Shown here: one piece after another, positions 23,763 through 37,470 of the stretch
How the letters are laid out: each line of letters starts with the position of its first letter
Position numbering within the stretch: position 1 is the first letter of the stretch
Origin: Thinopyrum elongatum
Taxonomy: Eukaryota; Streptophyta; Magnoliopsida; Poales; Poaceae
Assembly (NCBI GenBank): GCA_011799875.1
Contig: CM022298.1
Span: 57,439,015-57,503,014, forward strand
Length of the DNA: 64,000 nucleotides
Direction: 5' to 3'
Position numbers and translations under genes: made by a program
Notes under the pieces: model-generated
Databases searched by the model: none
What the model saw: the letters and a program-made list of their open reading frames with translations, nothing else
What the model was told of the DNA's origin: nothing

Positions 23763-26700
23763 TGTAAACACCGCTCGGTGGGGATGTACAACAGATAATC
23801 ACTTTTGATAATGACCTGTTAGCAGGACAACATGGCAATCATCATTAGCATCACATTGGCATTTCAACTCCTAATTCAAATTCAGTTTTAAATGAAAGTG
23901 GAATATGAAAGTTGTCCGAACATAGGACTAAAGTCAGATAAATAACAAATATTCCAGAGGCTATTCGATAAATTGAAACCAACATCATTGGGAATTGGAT
24001 AGTGACCCGAAACAACCTCAAACAGTGGATAAGGATAATATTAATAACAATTTATTAATCTGAAATAATATGGCATTATGTTTTTTGGTCCCAACTAATT
24101 TTAAGGTGATTGGAATAATGCACTGGTATTTATGAACTAGGTCTCTGTTTTACAAAACCAAATGGTGACCTGACTATACTAAACAAGAAAAAAAATAAGA
24201 AAAGAAAAAGAACAGAAGGAGAGACAAACAATCACACCCCCCGTCTCCCTGGGGCCGAATGGCCAGCTACCACATAAGGCCGGCGCCTCGCTCCCAGCCG
24301 GCCCACACCTCGCCTCGCCCCTGGCCTATAGGCCCCCCGACCAAACACCCTAGCCCCACCAGACACCCCACTACTCCCCCCCTCCCCACTCTCGCCCCCC
24401 CCCCCCGATCCAAACTGGATTCGGCCGACGCCCCCGCACGCCCTCCCCCGCCCCCCCCTCGCTCTCCTGCCGATCGGCCACGCCGACTCCGCCTCCACAA
24501 ACCGAATGCTCCCCCCGCGCCTCTCCCTTTCCCCACCAAGCCGCCCTAGCGTCTCGGCGCCCCCCCACCCCGTCGCTGCTTCGCGCGCCACCGCTGATCG
24601 CCCTCCTGCCGTTCGCCGGGTCGCCAGCCACCTCCCCTCGCCTTCGCCGCCTCCCCTGGCCGGACTCGTCTCCTCTGCCCGTCCATCATGCCGCTCTTCG
24701 TCCAGCCACTCCTATCCGTTTCCCTGCTGCGTGGTGATGGACCTCTCGACCCCCCCTTCTCTCGCCCGGTCCACCGCGGCGAGCCACGCTCGCCCCATCC
24801 CTGGAACCACGCGCGCACGCACTCGGGCCACGCCCGGGCCTCGTCACACACGGCTCGCTTGCCCTGCCTCGGCTACTAAGCTTTCGCGGACCTTGCCCCC
24901 CTTCCCCCGCCGTGCCAGCTGTGCGCCTCATGCCTTCTTCTCTCTGCTTCCGCGCACCGCCGCTTAAAGCCGTGCTACTCTGCCTCTGCTGCCTCCGCCT
25001 CCTGCCCGCGCCGCTCCCACCGCCTGCCCGCTACCTCGGCTCAATCCTGTCCTTCGCCCGTCGCACCCTTCTCCCTGCACTGGTGCGCGTCTCATCCTAT
25101 ACGCCCCGTTTTGTGCCCACTCTCCTAGCCCCTCCCCTTGGGCCCACCCTCTCCCGTGCGCCCCTTTTCCCCTCTTCCGTCCGATGGTGGCCCACCCCCA
25201 GAAACGATTTTAGAAATAAAAATAAAAATAAATAAAATAATTAATTAGTTTAATTAGTTTATTTAATTACCCTATCAGACTAATTTAATTAATTAATTAT
25301 TTAGTTTAGACTTGTTAATTAGTTAATTAACCAATTAACTACAAGCCTATGACAGGTGGGACCCACCCGTCAGTGGCTGCTGACGTCAGCATGATGTCAT
25401 GCTGACGTCATCATCACACTGTTTCGGATAATGTTGAATTAAATAATTAATTAAATTTCAGAAATTAATAAAAAAAACTTTAGAAATCATATTAAATAAA
25501 CCGTAACTCCGATGAAAATATTTATACATGAAACTTGCTCAGAACGACGATACGAACCCGATACGCCCTCTGTACCCGTCAGATGCCCGCAGCTATAAGA
25601 ACGTTGAACAATTAGACCGATTTCGATAAATGAATAGTGTCCAACCCTAATTAAATAAATCCAATAATTCCTAAATTATCTAAATCGTTTAGTTAGGCAG
25701 TAGAACACCCCGGCATATCATTTAGGCATGTCATACATATTGTTTGCATTATTGCCGTGAAATTTATTGTTTCTCTCCCCCTCCTTCTCTCTCGCGATAG
25801 ACCCGAGACCGACGACCTGCACCAGGTTACGACTACTCTAACCGACGAGCAAGCCGTTGACGACCTCCCTCTCTTGCCAAGCAACCAGGCAAGCCCCCCC
25901 CTTGAGCATCCCGATATCGCCCATTCTATTCTCCTGCTTGCATAGATTTTCGCTACTATTAATGTATGCTCCTATTCGGATGCATAGCCTGCTGTTGTAA
26001 CCTGTTCATTGCTACCTTACCTGCCTATGATAAACTGTTTAGTATAGGTTGGTATGAAACCATCTGTGACCCCACCACCTTACTTTTTGTCGCCCCTGCT
26101 TGTTCATCGACGACTCGATCAACTTGATCCGATCAGAGACAGACGACCTCACTTCACATCCCCCTTAGTTGTACGACTCTGCTTAGTTACTATCGAGTGC
26201 CGAGGGTGATACCTCGTACCGCATCTCCTGATGAATACTCGCAGCATAGCTGTTCGTGTCGGGGTCATCGGGGTGATTCCTCCTTCTCCATGTCCATACG
26301 ACTCTGTCGTGCAACCCCTCGTGTGAACCTCGAGGGTGATACCTCATACGTTCACCCTGATGATTATGACCACACGGTTACTTACCTTTGTCACAGGCGG
26401 GTCCACCCTAGTGGTACCCGCTGGGGATCTATGATTTCGGTGTGCCGGAAGGGCACTCGAGTGTGACATTGTGGCGGAGCATCAGAGACTCTGATTGTCT
26501 CCGCTTGATACTAATTGAGCCATTGGATTCGGGTGTGTGATCTGAGTGGTCGACGTGCCCTATACGCACTACCCACCTACGGCGGATTATGGTTATGGGG
26601 CCCTCTGCGATGTACGTTTCTCGTAAAGCTTATCAGACGTCAAGATTCACCGTGCGGCTGATCGTCGGGATGGGCTGGATACTTCACTGGCGAGTTCAGT

Positions 26701-27705
26701 GTCGCGCCTGCACCCGGCCAGCCACGCAACGCGCGGGTCCCAGGGCGATGGCCCGAGACCCCTGGGGCATTTTTAGTCCGGCGTGCTGACCTCTCTGCTG
26801 AGCCTAGGTAGAGCGCTGCTTCGTGTTGATCTTCCGAGGACGGCATTACCCGCAATATGTCCGGCCAGAGTTGATCGAGCTTGTTGGGTAATAGTAGTGC
26901 ACCCCTGCAGGGATGATCTCCTATCGATAGCCGGTCCTACGGTAAAGGACGCTCAAGTTTGGTATCCAGTCTACTACTTAAACTTGATCTTGTTACTTAA
27001 TTGAAGCTTCCGGGTTACTTTCCTCCGTGGGAGTCAGGAAGGATCTTTGAGTCTGTACTTCAACATGTTTGCTAATATAAATGCTATTCTACTCTCTTCT
27101 ACTGCTGGCAAGATGATGGCTTTGAAAAGATTGTTTGAAGATGCTAGTCTTCGATAGACTAGGCCTTTCTCTCTATTCTGGCATTTCTGCGGCCAGTCCA
27201 CATATACAGCCTTTTCTCCCATTGATAATGTTGCATATGAGTATAGATCCTTGCTTGCTGAGTACTTTCGGATGAGTTCTCACGGTTGCTTTATTTTCTC
27301 TTTTCCCCCATATACCCCACCTTATATACACCCAACGATGGAGTCCAGGAGCCGCGCCACCCACCACCGGAGCCTACTACCAGGCGGGTCCAGAGGGCAC
27401 GTACTACTGGATCGAGCCAGCTGACCAGGAGTAGATGCGAGGCTCCAGGCAGGAGGCCACGCCTTTCGATCTAGGGTCGCTGTTTGTGCTACCTCTTAAG
27501 GCAGAACTTGTCAACTATGTCTGTACCCAGATATTATTTGTATGACTACTTATGTATTCGATCTTCGGATCCTTGGTCTGTAATATTGGTGGACCTCCGT
27601 TTATTTGTGTTTAGAGTTTGTGTTGTGATATCTTTCGTGAGTCCCTGGGCTTGATCGTACACGTTTGCGTGTATGACTAGTGTACGATTGAACCGGGGCG
27701 TCACA
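23763..27705 (+). mobile_element. Noisy copy of the Gypsy 5' LTR
   Basis: Parallels 9714-13626 from TGTAAACACC to GGGGCGTCACA, followed by the same PBS at 27709-27720. Length differs from the clean copy by only 30 bp although many small indels are present. Confidence 0.88.
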
Positions 27706-27708
27706 AGT

Positions 27709-27720
27709 TGGTATCAGAGC
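27709..27720 (+). promoter_or_regulatory. Primer binding site in the noisy copy
   Basis: TGGTATCAGAGC, identical to 13630-13641. Confidence 0.85.
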
Positions 27721-28099
27721 CGACTGCCTTGATAGGAAGCTCCCTTCCATTCTTGGCCGAAGTTGAGGTCTAGAAACCGAAAAACTAATTTATAACTTGG
27801 CTGTGTGGCTTACGGGCCCATGTCGCCAACTGGGTGGTATTAGATCTTTTATTCCTCGTCTATCACTCTGGGACTCTAATCTCTTCTATTCGGGTAAATA
27901 AATTTTACTACGCCGACACTTAGGATCTCGAAATCCCGTCTACCCGGAGACTGGATATCTGTGCGAGTTTCCCTGTCATTGATCTGATTAGTCTGATAAT
28001 CATTTTTCTTTCCATTCTGTTGTTTAACCTTTCTCTTCTTCTCCGAGTTGTGTTAAACTTCTCATTGTCATTTACAAATCTGAATTTCCTCTGTTTCAG

Positions 28100-28866
28100 A
28101 TGGACTGTTTGTTTCCACCTCCACCGCATCCAACGATACAGCTGTGCTTCGCACTTGGGCTCGTGATGCCCCTGGTTTTCCAGCTGTCCTGATCGCCTCA
28201 TGACCAGACTTGGCTACCGCTGGTACCCTGAGTACATGGTTTACGAGGATTACCGCGAGTTTAATCAGGAGCAGTACCATGCTGATGTTCGTATCTATAT
28301 CGCAGAATGATCAGACACCCAGCTGCACCTTTTCCATGTATCCGCGTGACGATTGAGATGGCAGTACATATGCCGCCTACTCTGCTGTCGCAGCTTCTTC
28401 GAGGACAGTTTCAGTGATATCTTGGATACTCTGGATTCCGATACATTCCGTATGCCCCTGCTGGAGATGCTACCGGATACTACAACAGCTATCTGTGCCC
28501 CGTACGAGCCTCGCCGATATGACCACCGCGTTCTGATTCAGTGCACCAGTCTCTGGATCGCACTGTTCGGGCTCTTGCCGTCGAGTTGGTTGCCACCGAG
28601 CACTTCTCTACGATGCTATGACGCAGTTGATTGCCGCTTTTCGTGCAGGGATACATCCGGAGCACATCCTTTACCCGCGCAGGACTCAGAGTTGCTGGTA
28701 TTGACTTGGCCTGCTGTTGAGGTCACACACTGCACGTGGACCTCTTCTTACAGTTCGAGACCGGGTTCTGCATCAGAGTGCACATGGAGCACAGGATCCT
28801 TCCGCGACGAATGTTCGTCGCCGCACTCGCAGTTACCCCCCGTTACAGTGGTTTTCTCCGACTTGA
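28100..28866 (+). pseudogene. Noisy copy of ORF1
   Basis: Starts at the equivalent ATG (MDCLFPP) and repeats 14021-14791 with several single-base indels and a 6-bp addition near 28120. The frame breaks within about 20 codons. The breaks are probably sequencing errors, not true mutations. Confidence 0.8.
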
Positions 28867-29118
28867 TGTAGCCTTTGCTATGTCTCGTTGTGGACTTCCT
28901 TACCGCGTGCCTGCGCACCGCCTAGTATGTCTAGCTTTTATTTGCGCTGTTATGCTGTCCGCATGTACCCCACTTTGTGTATGGATCTGTATGTCTTAAT
29001 CGACTACTGTTTATTATCTATTACACTGCTTAAGGTATTGTCGTGTTACCATCATACTTGTCGCTAAACACTCGCAATTGCTTTTGACTAAACTATACCC
29101 CCTGTTGATACTAGCAGG

Positions 29119-30147
29119 ATGGTTAGACCAGGTGGTCGTGGTCGTGGTTGTGCCCCTGAACGTCCCACCGCCAGACTATATGGCAGCTATGATGCAACAG
29201 TTTCGAGCTTAACCGCCAGTTCATGGTTGGAATCATGGCTCAGTTTCCGCATCAGAACAACCAGAACCAAACCCAGCTTCAATAACTTTGACAGAGTTTC
29301 GCGACTCAACCCACCGCATTTCGCAACTCTGACAAGCCCCTGGATGCCATGACTGGCTCCGCGACATCACTCACGAGATGGAGTCTGCTAATGTCGCCCC
29401 CGCCAACTTGTCACCTTCGCGGCCTTTTTCTTAAGGGCCCCGCTGCTCATGGTGGGACACACACAGCGTACTCTGCCTGTTGGAACAGTCATCACCTGGT
29501 ATGAGTTCCAGGCTGCTTTCCGTACACGTTACAACTCCTCAAGCAATTATGAACGCATGAAGACCCGTTCCGCAACCTCACTCAGGGCAAATTAAACCGT
29601 CGAAGCTTATCAGCGGGAATTTCTTGATCTCTCCCGCTATGCTGAAGAAGACATCGCCACAGATGCTCGCAGACAGAGAAGTTCCGTAATGGACTACACC
29701 CGACCTCAAGCTTGCACAGCTGCTCAAACATCAATGACTTCTCAACTCTAGTGAACAAGGCTATTCTTGTTGAGACCGCTCAGATGGAACACAGGACTCG
29801 CAGAAGCGCTTTCGTTGCTGGCTCATCTTCGGGCTCAGCACCGAGCGTAAGTTTGGATTCCCAACAACGCGTTCCGTCCCAATACCTCTGCGCCAAAGAA
29901 CAATGCTGCACCACGCCTGGCCTCCTCCACCACCGAGGCCGTCAAAGGCTCAACTATTCAGACAATGCCCCTCTTCTTCCTGAAGATGGTTTGTGTGTTT
30001 CAAGTGCCGCAAACCAGGCCACCAGGCTAAAGACTGCCTGCCGCCAACTCAGAATCAGTTAGATTTCCTCGTGCTGGCCGTGGATTGCCGTGGCAACAAT
30101 CAGACCCGCAACTATAATACTGGGTCTGCTTCACGTGGTCGTGGTCA
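29119..30147 (+). pseudogene. Noisy copy of gag
   Basis: Repeats 15042-16087, including the TAA (29593-29595) that inactivates gag in the clean copy, and a CCHC knuckle segment near 30000-30040. Unlike the clean copy, it reads on past GTGGTCA into normal protease sequence. Confidence 0.82.
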
Positions 30148-33100
30148 GGCTTACAAACATGACATTGAAGAAGTCCAGGATCAACCTGCTACTGTGATGG
30201 GTACCCTTCTTGTTGACTCAGTACCTCTTCTGTATTATTTGATTCAGGAGCATCGCATTCATTCATGTCTGAACCATTTGCATTATCTCATGACATTGCA
30301 TTCGAAAAGATGAACCTGCCAATAGTTGTCCGACCCCTGGAGGCCAATTCAAACCACTATATGGCACATAATGTCCCTGTTAATCGAGGAATTTGAATTC
30401 CTAGCTTCCCTATTATCCTGAAGTCTTCCACCATAGACCCCATACTCGGAATGGATTGGTTGAAAGCTCACTTTGCTTCGATCAATTGTGCCACTAAAAT
30501 TATCCAACTTCTTCACCCCTCCATGAGATAGTGATACACTACCTGCCCGAATTACTCGCGACGCTGAAGCTGAGGTATATGTTATGAATGCTTTGAACCC
30601 GCACCTCTGGAAGGGATCGAGAACGTACCTGTCGTTCGAGATTTTCCAGACGTCTTTCCAGGGAACTTCCAGGCATACCCCGGCTAGAGCTGTTCGAGTT
30701 TGTCATTGACTTGAAGCCTGGCACCATTCTATTCCAACGACCTTATAAATGCCTCCGCATCACCTTCTTGGCTTAAGGAAGAATCGACAAGTCACTTAAG
30801 AGTGGTTTCATCCGCCCCAGTTCCTCTGCTTGGGAAGCACCTTCACTCTTCGTTAAGAAGAAGATGGAACTAACCGATGGTTCAGGATTACCGGCCCATT
30901 AACCAAGCCACAATCCAAATAAAATACCCACTGCCCCGTATCAATGATCTTTATGATCAACTTGCCGGATCACGGTGTCTTCTAAACTCGACTTGAGGTG
31001 GGTTATCACCAGATCCGTGTCCGTGAAGAGGACATTCCCAAGACTGCATCCGTCACTCGTTATGGCTCTATTAATACACCGTCATGTCATTTGGCCTAAC
31101 GATGCCCCAGCTACGTTCTCCCTCCTCGTCGATTATTATATTTCATGGATTACCCTCGACAAATCCGTCGTGTATATCTAGATGATATTCTGGTCTATTC
31201 TAAGAATAAGAGGAACATGCTGAACATCTCTGCCTGTTCTAGAAAGGCTCCGAGAACACCAGTTGTATGCCAAGTATTCCAAATGCGAATTTTGGCTTCC
31301 TGAAGTAACTTACCTTGGACATGTGATTTCCAGGGGGATGGTTGCTGTTAACCCCGAACGAGTTCAGGTACTTCTCGACTGGACTCTCCCCAAAGAATGT
31401 TAAGCGTCAGAAGTTTTCTCGGACTCGCTAGTTATTGCCGTCGATTCGTTGAGAACTTTTCCAAGATTGCAAAACATTGACATATCTGCTTCACAAAGTG
31501 TTAAATTTGAGTGGACAAAAAATGTCAAGAAAGTTTTCAGACACTAAAAGATAATTGACATCTGCCCCAGTACTAGCAACCCCGGTTTCCCAAAATGATT
31601 TCGTGATATACGGTGATGCATCCCGTCAAGGATTAGGCTGTGTCCTAATGCAAGAGCGCAAAGTGATTGCTTATGCCTCCCGACATTGCGTCCTCATGAA
31701 GAAAATTATCCCTGCATGATCTTGAACTTTCTGCGGTTATCTATGCCTTGAAGCTATGGCGACATTACCTTCTCGGTAACCGTTGCGAGATATACACGGA
31801 TCACCAAAGCTGAAGTATTTATATACTCAACCAGATAAACCTTCGTCAAACAAGATGGCTCGAAACAATTGCCGTTATTGATATGATATTTCTTAAATAC
31901 CCCCGCAAGGCAAATGTATGGCCGATGCTTTGAGTCGCAAGTCCTATAGACACAATCTTATGGTTCAAGAAACACAACCTCTTCTCCATGAAGAGCTTTG
32001 CAAATTGAACCCCATATGTTTCCACAGGGTTTATCTCAATACCCTGTTGTCGAACCAGATTTAGAACACGGCATTAAGGTTATGCAAGGTATGACACTGA
32101 GTTGAAAAGATCAAGCGTACCTCAGAAAGGAAAGCCGTCGGAATTCCATCTGATGATGCAGATGGGATCCTATTTTTCCAACACCGTCTCTTCGTTCCCA
32201 AGTTCAAGAATGAAGGGAAAACGTTATGAAGGAAGCTCATGACACTCCCTTGTCTATTCACCCTGGTCACAAAGAGTACCGTGACTTTGTCAAAGATTCT
32301 GGTGGCCTAATATGAAGCGAGACTGCTCGTTATTTTCTGAGTGTGACATTTGCCGTCGCATTAAGTAGAACTCAAGGCCTGCTGGAACTCTGCAACCCCT
32401 GGAAATTCCTGATGGAAATGGGACAAGGTCCAAATGGATTTCATTACTGGTTTTCCCAGATCTCAGAGGGTCATGATGCTATTTTTGTCGTCATTGACCG
32501 ATTCTCCAAGGTTGCTCACTTTCTGCCTGTTAGAGGAGCAATCACTGCTAGCCAGTTAGCAAGCCTTGTATGTTCCCGATTGTGTCACTCCACGGTGTTC
32601 CGTTGGAGATCAGTTCTGATCGTGGCAGCCAGCCTCTTCACCTCCAGATTCTGGAATAGTTTCCAAAAGCTATGGGAACTCATCTGTCTTTCGCACCGCT
32701 TTTCACCCTCAGTCACAGGTCAAGTGGAACGAGTGAATCAAGTGCTCGAAGATATGCTCCGAGCTTGCGTCATCTCCTTCGGTAAGAAATGGGAGGAATC
32801 TCTCCAGTATGCGAATTCTCTTACAACATAGCTGTCAAGCTAGTTCTGATATGGCACCGTTTGAAGTTCTATACGGTCGTAAGTGTCGACAACCCCTCTG
32901 AATTGGTCAGAAACTGGGGAACACTCACCGCGTCGGACCGGACATTATTCAGCAAGCAGAAGACCAAGTCCGCTTGTCCGTGAACATTTGAAAGCTGCTC
33001 AGTCTCGTCAGAAGAGCAACTAGACCGAAAGCACCAGGAAATAGTCTATCAAACCTGGCGAGCAAGCTTACTACTCCGCGTCAACTCTCGTTGAAAGGCC

Positions 33101-33500
33101 ACTCATCGGTTCGAATCAAAGGCAAGTTAGCCCTCGCCTACATTGGCCCGTTCCGTATCCTTGCCTGCGAGGAGAAGTGGCATATCAGTTGCAATTGCCG
33201 CCAAACCTTTCTCAAGTACATGACGTCTTTCATGTATCCCAACTCCGCCGCTGCTCAAGGATCCTATTCGGCGTGGGATCATGAAGTGCTTGAATTACGG
33301 GAAGATCTGTCATATCCAGAATACCATCCGTATTCTTGATCAAGCTGGCGTCGAAACGTCAAGTCAATAAAGTTTCCTCAGGTTCAGTGGTCCAAATCAT
33401 TCTGAAGATGAAGCCACTTGGGAACGCGAGGATCGTCTTCGCGAAGATAACCCCCTCTTCTTTCAGTCTTCCTCTTAATTCTCGGACGAGAATCTTAATA
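30148..33500 (+). pseudogene. Gypsy pol: protease, RT, RNase H, integrase, chromodomain-like tail (noisy)
   Basis: Domains appear in Gypsy order, with RT before integrase. The protease D-S-G is at 30241-30249 and an LGMDWL segment near 30445-30465. RT carries YLDD at 31175-31186 and a KCEFWL segment near 31285. RNase H has a DASRQGLG segment near 31615 and TDH near 31797. Integrase shows a C-x2-C pair near 32342 and a core from about 32430 to 32740 in which the DRFSKVAHF block and the final Glu region can be read. At 33320-33475 a VQWS ... EATWE pattern resembles the chromodomain of Tekay-type chromoviruses. Many one-base frameshifts look like read errors, so activity cannot be judged. Confidence 0.83.
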
Positions 33501-33512
33501 GATGAGGAGAGT
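33501..33512 (+). promoter_or_regulatory. Gypsy polypurine tract
   Basis: The purine-rich GATGAGGAGAGT lies immediately before the TGTAACAC start of the 3' LTR at 33513. Confidence 0.75.
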
Positions 33513-36500
33513 TGTAACACCCCCGGTGATTACAACAGTAATCACTTTTGATAATGACATGTTAGCAGGATCACAGTGCATATCATCATTACATCACTGC
33601 ATTTCAACTCCTAAGTCAAATTCAGTTTAAATGAAAGTGGAATATGAAAGTTTGTCCAACATAGGAGCTAAAATGTCAGATAAATAAATATTCCAGAGGC
33701 TATTCTAAAATTGAAACCAACATCATTGGAATGGATAAGTGACTCGAACAACCTCAAACAGTGGATAAAGATAATATTTAATACCATTTATTAAATCTGA
33801 AATAAATATGGAATTATGTTTTGTCCAAACTAATTTTAGGTGTTATGGAATTGCACTGGTATTTATGAACTAGGTCTCATGTTTACAAAACTCAAATGGT
33901 GACCTGACTATTACTAAACAAGAAAGAAAATAAGAAGAAAAAGAAACAGAAGGAGAGAGCAAACACCCCCCCCCTCTCCCTGGGCCGAATGGCCCCTCTA
34001 CCACAGGCCGCCCGTCCTCCCACCCCGGCCCACCCTCGCCCCTGGCCTATAAGCCCCCGACCAACCCTAGCCCCACGACACCCCCCCACTCCCCCCCTCC
34101 CCACTCGTCCCCCCCCCCCCCCCCCCGATCCAGAAACTGGATCGGGCGACGCCGCGACGCGCCCCGCTCCAGCGCCGATCGTCCAGCGCCAACGCCGCCG
34201 CCACATACGACGACCGCCCCGTCTCTCCTCTTCCCCGACCAGCCGCCTAGCGCTCGCGCGCCCCCCACCCCGTCGCTGCTCGACGCCGCCACCGTGTGCG
34301 CCCTCGGCTGCCGTTCCGGTCGTCAACGCCACCTCGCCGGCGCCGCCTCCCCGCCGACTGCGTCGTCCTCGTCCCCTCCTCGAGCCGCTCTCCCCAGCCA
34401 CGCCGCCCGTTCCCCCTGCGGCGTGGTGAGGAACCCTCTCGACCCGCCCCTTCTCCCCGGTCACCGCGGCCGAGCCACGCTCGCCCATCCCTGGACCACC
34501 GGCCACGCACTCGGCCACGCCGGGCCTCGCACCCGCGCGCGGGCCCGCCTCGCTACTGCTCGCGACCTTGTCCCCGCTTCACCACCTCTTTCCGCTTTTC
34601 CTCTCCTCCGTCTCTCTTGCTTCTCTAGCCTTCTTCCTCCCCCCTCATTCCCCCCGCTTTCCGTTCTTCTAAGGACCCTCTTTCTCCCTCCTCTGCTCCT
34701 TCCCCTTCCGCTCCCCTCTCCCTCTCTCCCCCATTCCCCTCTCTCACCTCTCTCCCTCGCTTGTCCTATCTCGATGGGCCTTTCCCCTGTTTCGCCCTCC
34801 TTTTCTTCCTCTCCCTCCGGCCTCGCCTTTTTTCCCCCCTGGGCACTTNNNNNNNNNNNNNNNNNNNNNNNNNGGCCACTGCCCAGTGGGGCCCGAACCC
34901 CCTGTGACGCTGACGAATGGGGCCCACGGCCCAGAAACGATTTTAAGAAAATAAAAATAAAAATAAATAAAATAATTAATTAGTTAATTAGTTAGGTTAA
35001 TTAACCCTAATCAGACTAATTTAATTAATTAATTAGTTTAGTTAATTGTTAATTAGTTAATTAAACCTAATTAACCTAACAGCCTATGACAGGTGGGACC
35101 CACCCTGTCAGGTGGCTGCTGACGTCAGCATGATGTCATGCTGACGTCATCAATCACTGTTTCGGATAATGTTGAATTAAATAATTAATTAAATTTCAGA
35201 AATTAATAAAAACTTTAGAAAATCATATTAAATAAACCGTAACTCCGATGAAAATATTTTATACATGAAACTTGCTCAGAACGACGATACGAACCCGGAT
35301 ACGCCCTCTGTATTCCCGTCAGATGCCCGCAGCTATAAGAACATTGAACAATTAGACCGATTTCGATAAATGAATAGTGTCCAACCCTAATTAAATAAAT
35401 CCGAATAAATTCCTAAATTATCTAAATCGTTTAGTTAGGCAGTAGAACACCCCGGCATATCATTTAGGCATGTCATACATATTGTTTGCATTATTGCCGT
35501 GAAATTTATTGTTTCTCTCCCCCTCCTTCTCTCTCGATAGACGCCGAGACCGACGACGCTGCACCAGGTTACGACTACTCTACCGACGAGCAGCCCGTTG
35601 ACGACCTCCCTCTCTTGCCAGAGCAACCAGGCAAGCCCCCCCCTTGAGCATTCCAGATATCGCCCATTCTATTCTCCTGCTTCCATTAGATTTCGCTACT
35701 GTTAATGTATGCTCCTATTCGGATGCATAGCCTGCTGTTGTAACCTGTTCATTGCTACCTTACCTGCCTATGATAAACTGTTTAGTATAGGTTGGTATGA
35801 ACCATCTGTGACCCCACCACCTTACTTTGTCGCCCCTGCTTGTTCATCGACGACTCGATCAACGTGATCGTCGATCAGAGACAGACGCCTCACTTCACAT
35901 CCCCCTTAGTTGTACGACTCTGCTTAGTTACTATCGAGTGCCGAGGGTGATACCTCGTAACGCACTCCTGATGAATACTCTGCAGCATAGCTGTTCGGTC
36001 GTGGTCATCGAGGGTGATTCCTCCTTCTCCATGTCCGATACGACTCTGTCGTGCAACCCCTCAGTGTGAACCTCGAGGGTGATACCTCATACGTTCACCC
36101 TGATGATTATGACCACACGGTTACTTGACCTTTGTCACAGGCGGGTCCACCCTGCTGGGTACCCGCTGGGGATCTATGATTTCGGGTGTGCCGGAAGGGC
36201 ACTCGAGTGTGACATTGTGGCGGAGCATCAGAGACTCTGATTGTCTCCGCTTGATACTAATTGAGCCTATTGGATTCGGGTGTGTGATCTGAGTGGGTCG
36301 ACGTGCCCTATACGCACTACCACCACGCGGGATTATGGTTATGGGGCCCTCTGCGATGTACGATTCTCCGAAAGCTTATCAGACGTCACGATTCACCGTG
36401 TGGGCTGATCGTCGGGATTGGGCTGGATACTTCACTGGCGAGTTCAGTGTCGCGCCTGCACCCCGGCCAGCCACGCAACGCGCAGGGTGCCCAGGGCGAT

Positions 36501-37470
36501 GGCCCGAGACCCCTGGGTGCATAGGTTAGTCCGGCGTGCTGACCTCTCTGCTGAGCCTAGGTAGAGCGCTGCTTCGTGTTGATCTTCCGAGGACAGGCAT
36601 TACCCAGCAAGTATGTCCGGCCAGAGTTGATCGAGCGTGTTGGGTAACAGTAGTGCACCCCTGCAGGGATGAATCTCCTATCGATAGCCGGTCCTACGGT
36701 AAAGGACGCTCAGTTTGTGTATCCCGATCTACTACTTAAACTGGATACTTGTTACTTAATTGAAGCTTCGGGATTACTTTCTCGCTGGGAGTCGAGGAAG
36801 GATCTTTGAGCTGTACTTCAACATGTTTGCTAAATAAAATGCTATTCTACTCTCTTCTACTGCTGCAAGATGATGGCTTTGAAAAGATGTTTGAAGATGC
36901 TAGTCTTCGATAGGACTAGGCCTTTCTCTCTATTCTGGCATTTCTGCAGCCCAGTCCACATATACAGCCTTTTCTCCATTGATAATGTTGCATATGTAGT
37001 ATAGATCCTTGCTTGCTGAGTACTTCGGATGAGTACTCACGGTTGCTTTATTTTCTCTTTTCCCCCATATACCCCACCTTGATGATACACCAGACGATGG
37101 AGTCCAGGAGCCAGACGCCACCACCGGAGCCTACTACCAGGCGGGTCCAGAGGGCACGTACTACTGGATCGAGCCAGCTAACCAGGAGTAGGATCGGAGG
37201 CTCCCAGGCAGGAGGCCAACGCCTTTCGATCTAGTGTCGCTGTTTGTGCTAGCCTTCTTAAGGCAGAACTTGTCTAACTATGTCTGTACCCAGATATTAT
37301 TTGTATGACTGACTTATGTATTCGGATCTTCGGATCCCTGGTCTGTAATATTGTGGACCTCCGTTTATTTGTGTTTAGAGTTGTGTTGTGATATCTTCCC
37401 GTGAGTCCCTGGGCTTGATCGTACACGTTTGCGTGTATGATTAGTGTACGATTGAACCGGGGGCGTCACA
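33513..37470 (+). mobile_element. Gypsy LTR sequence interrupted by an assembly gap
   Basis: Starts TGTAACACCCCC after the PPT and ends GGGGGCGTCACA. The part before the gap (33513-34848) is indel-rich; the part after it (34874-37470) is clean and very close to 11030-13626. The two sides may belong to one 3' LTR, or the gap may hide the start of a second LTR nested in the first. No PBS follows 37470. Confidence 0.8.
34849..34873. other. Assembly gap (25 N)
   Basis: A run of N in the C-rich LTR centre. Sequence quality changes from indel-rich on its left to clean on its right. Confidence 0.99.

Larger units (their letters stand above)
16088..30147 (+). repeat. Indel-rich second copy of about 2.6-16.09 kb (probable assembly duplication)
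   Basis: This 14.06-kb block repeats, in order, the 3' part of the solo LTR, the Copia pol and 3' LTR, the Gypsy 5' LTR, ORF1 and gag. It carries the same ATATA junction, the same 64-bp LTR duplication and the same gag stop codon. Differences from the first copy are mostly single-base insertions and deletions, often in homopolymers. Both breakpoints fall after the same bases (GTGGTCA at 16081-16087 and 30141-30147). I read it as an unpolished long-read fill that was not trimmed, rather than a real duplication. Confidence 0.85.

Noticed and set aside
16088..30147. Reading the block as a recent genuine segmental duplication
   Set aside because: Differences are dominated by one-base indels, the breakpoints coincide with a clean/noisy switch, and the noise continues beyond the duplicated part up to the N gap.
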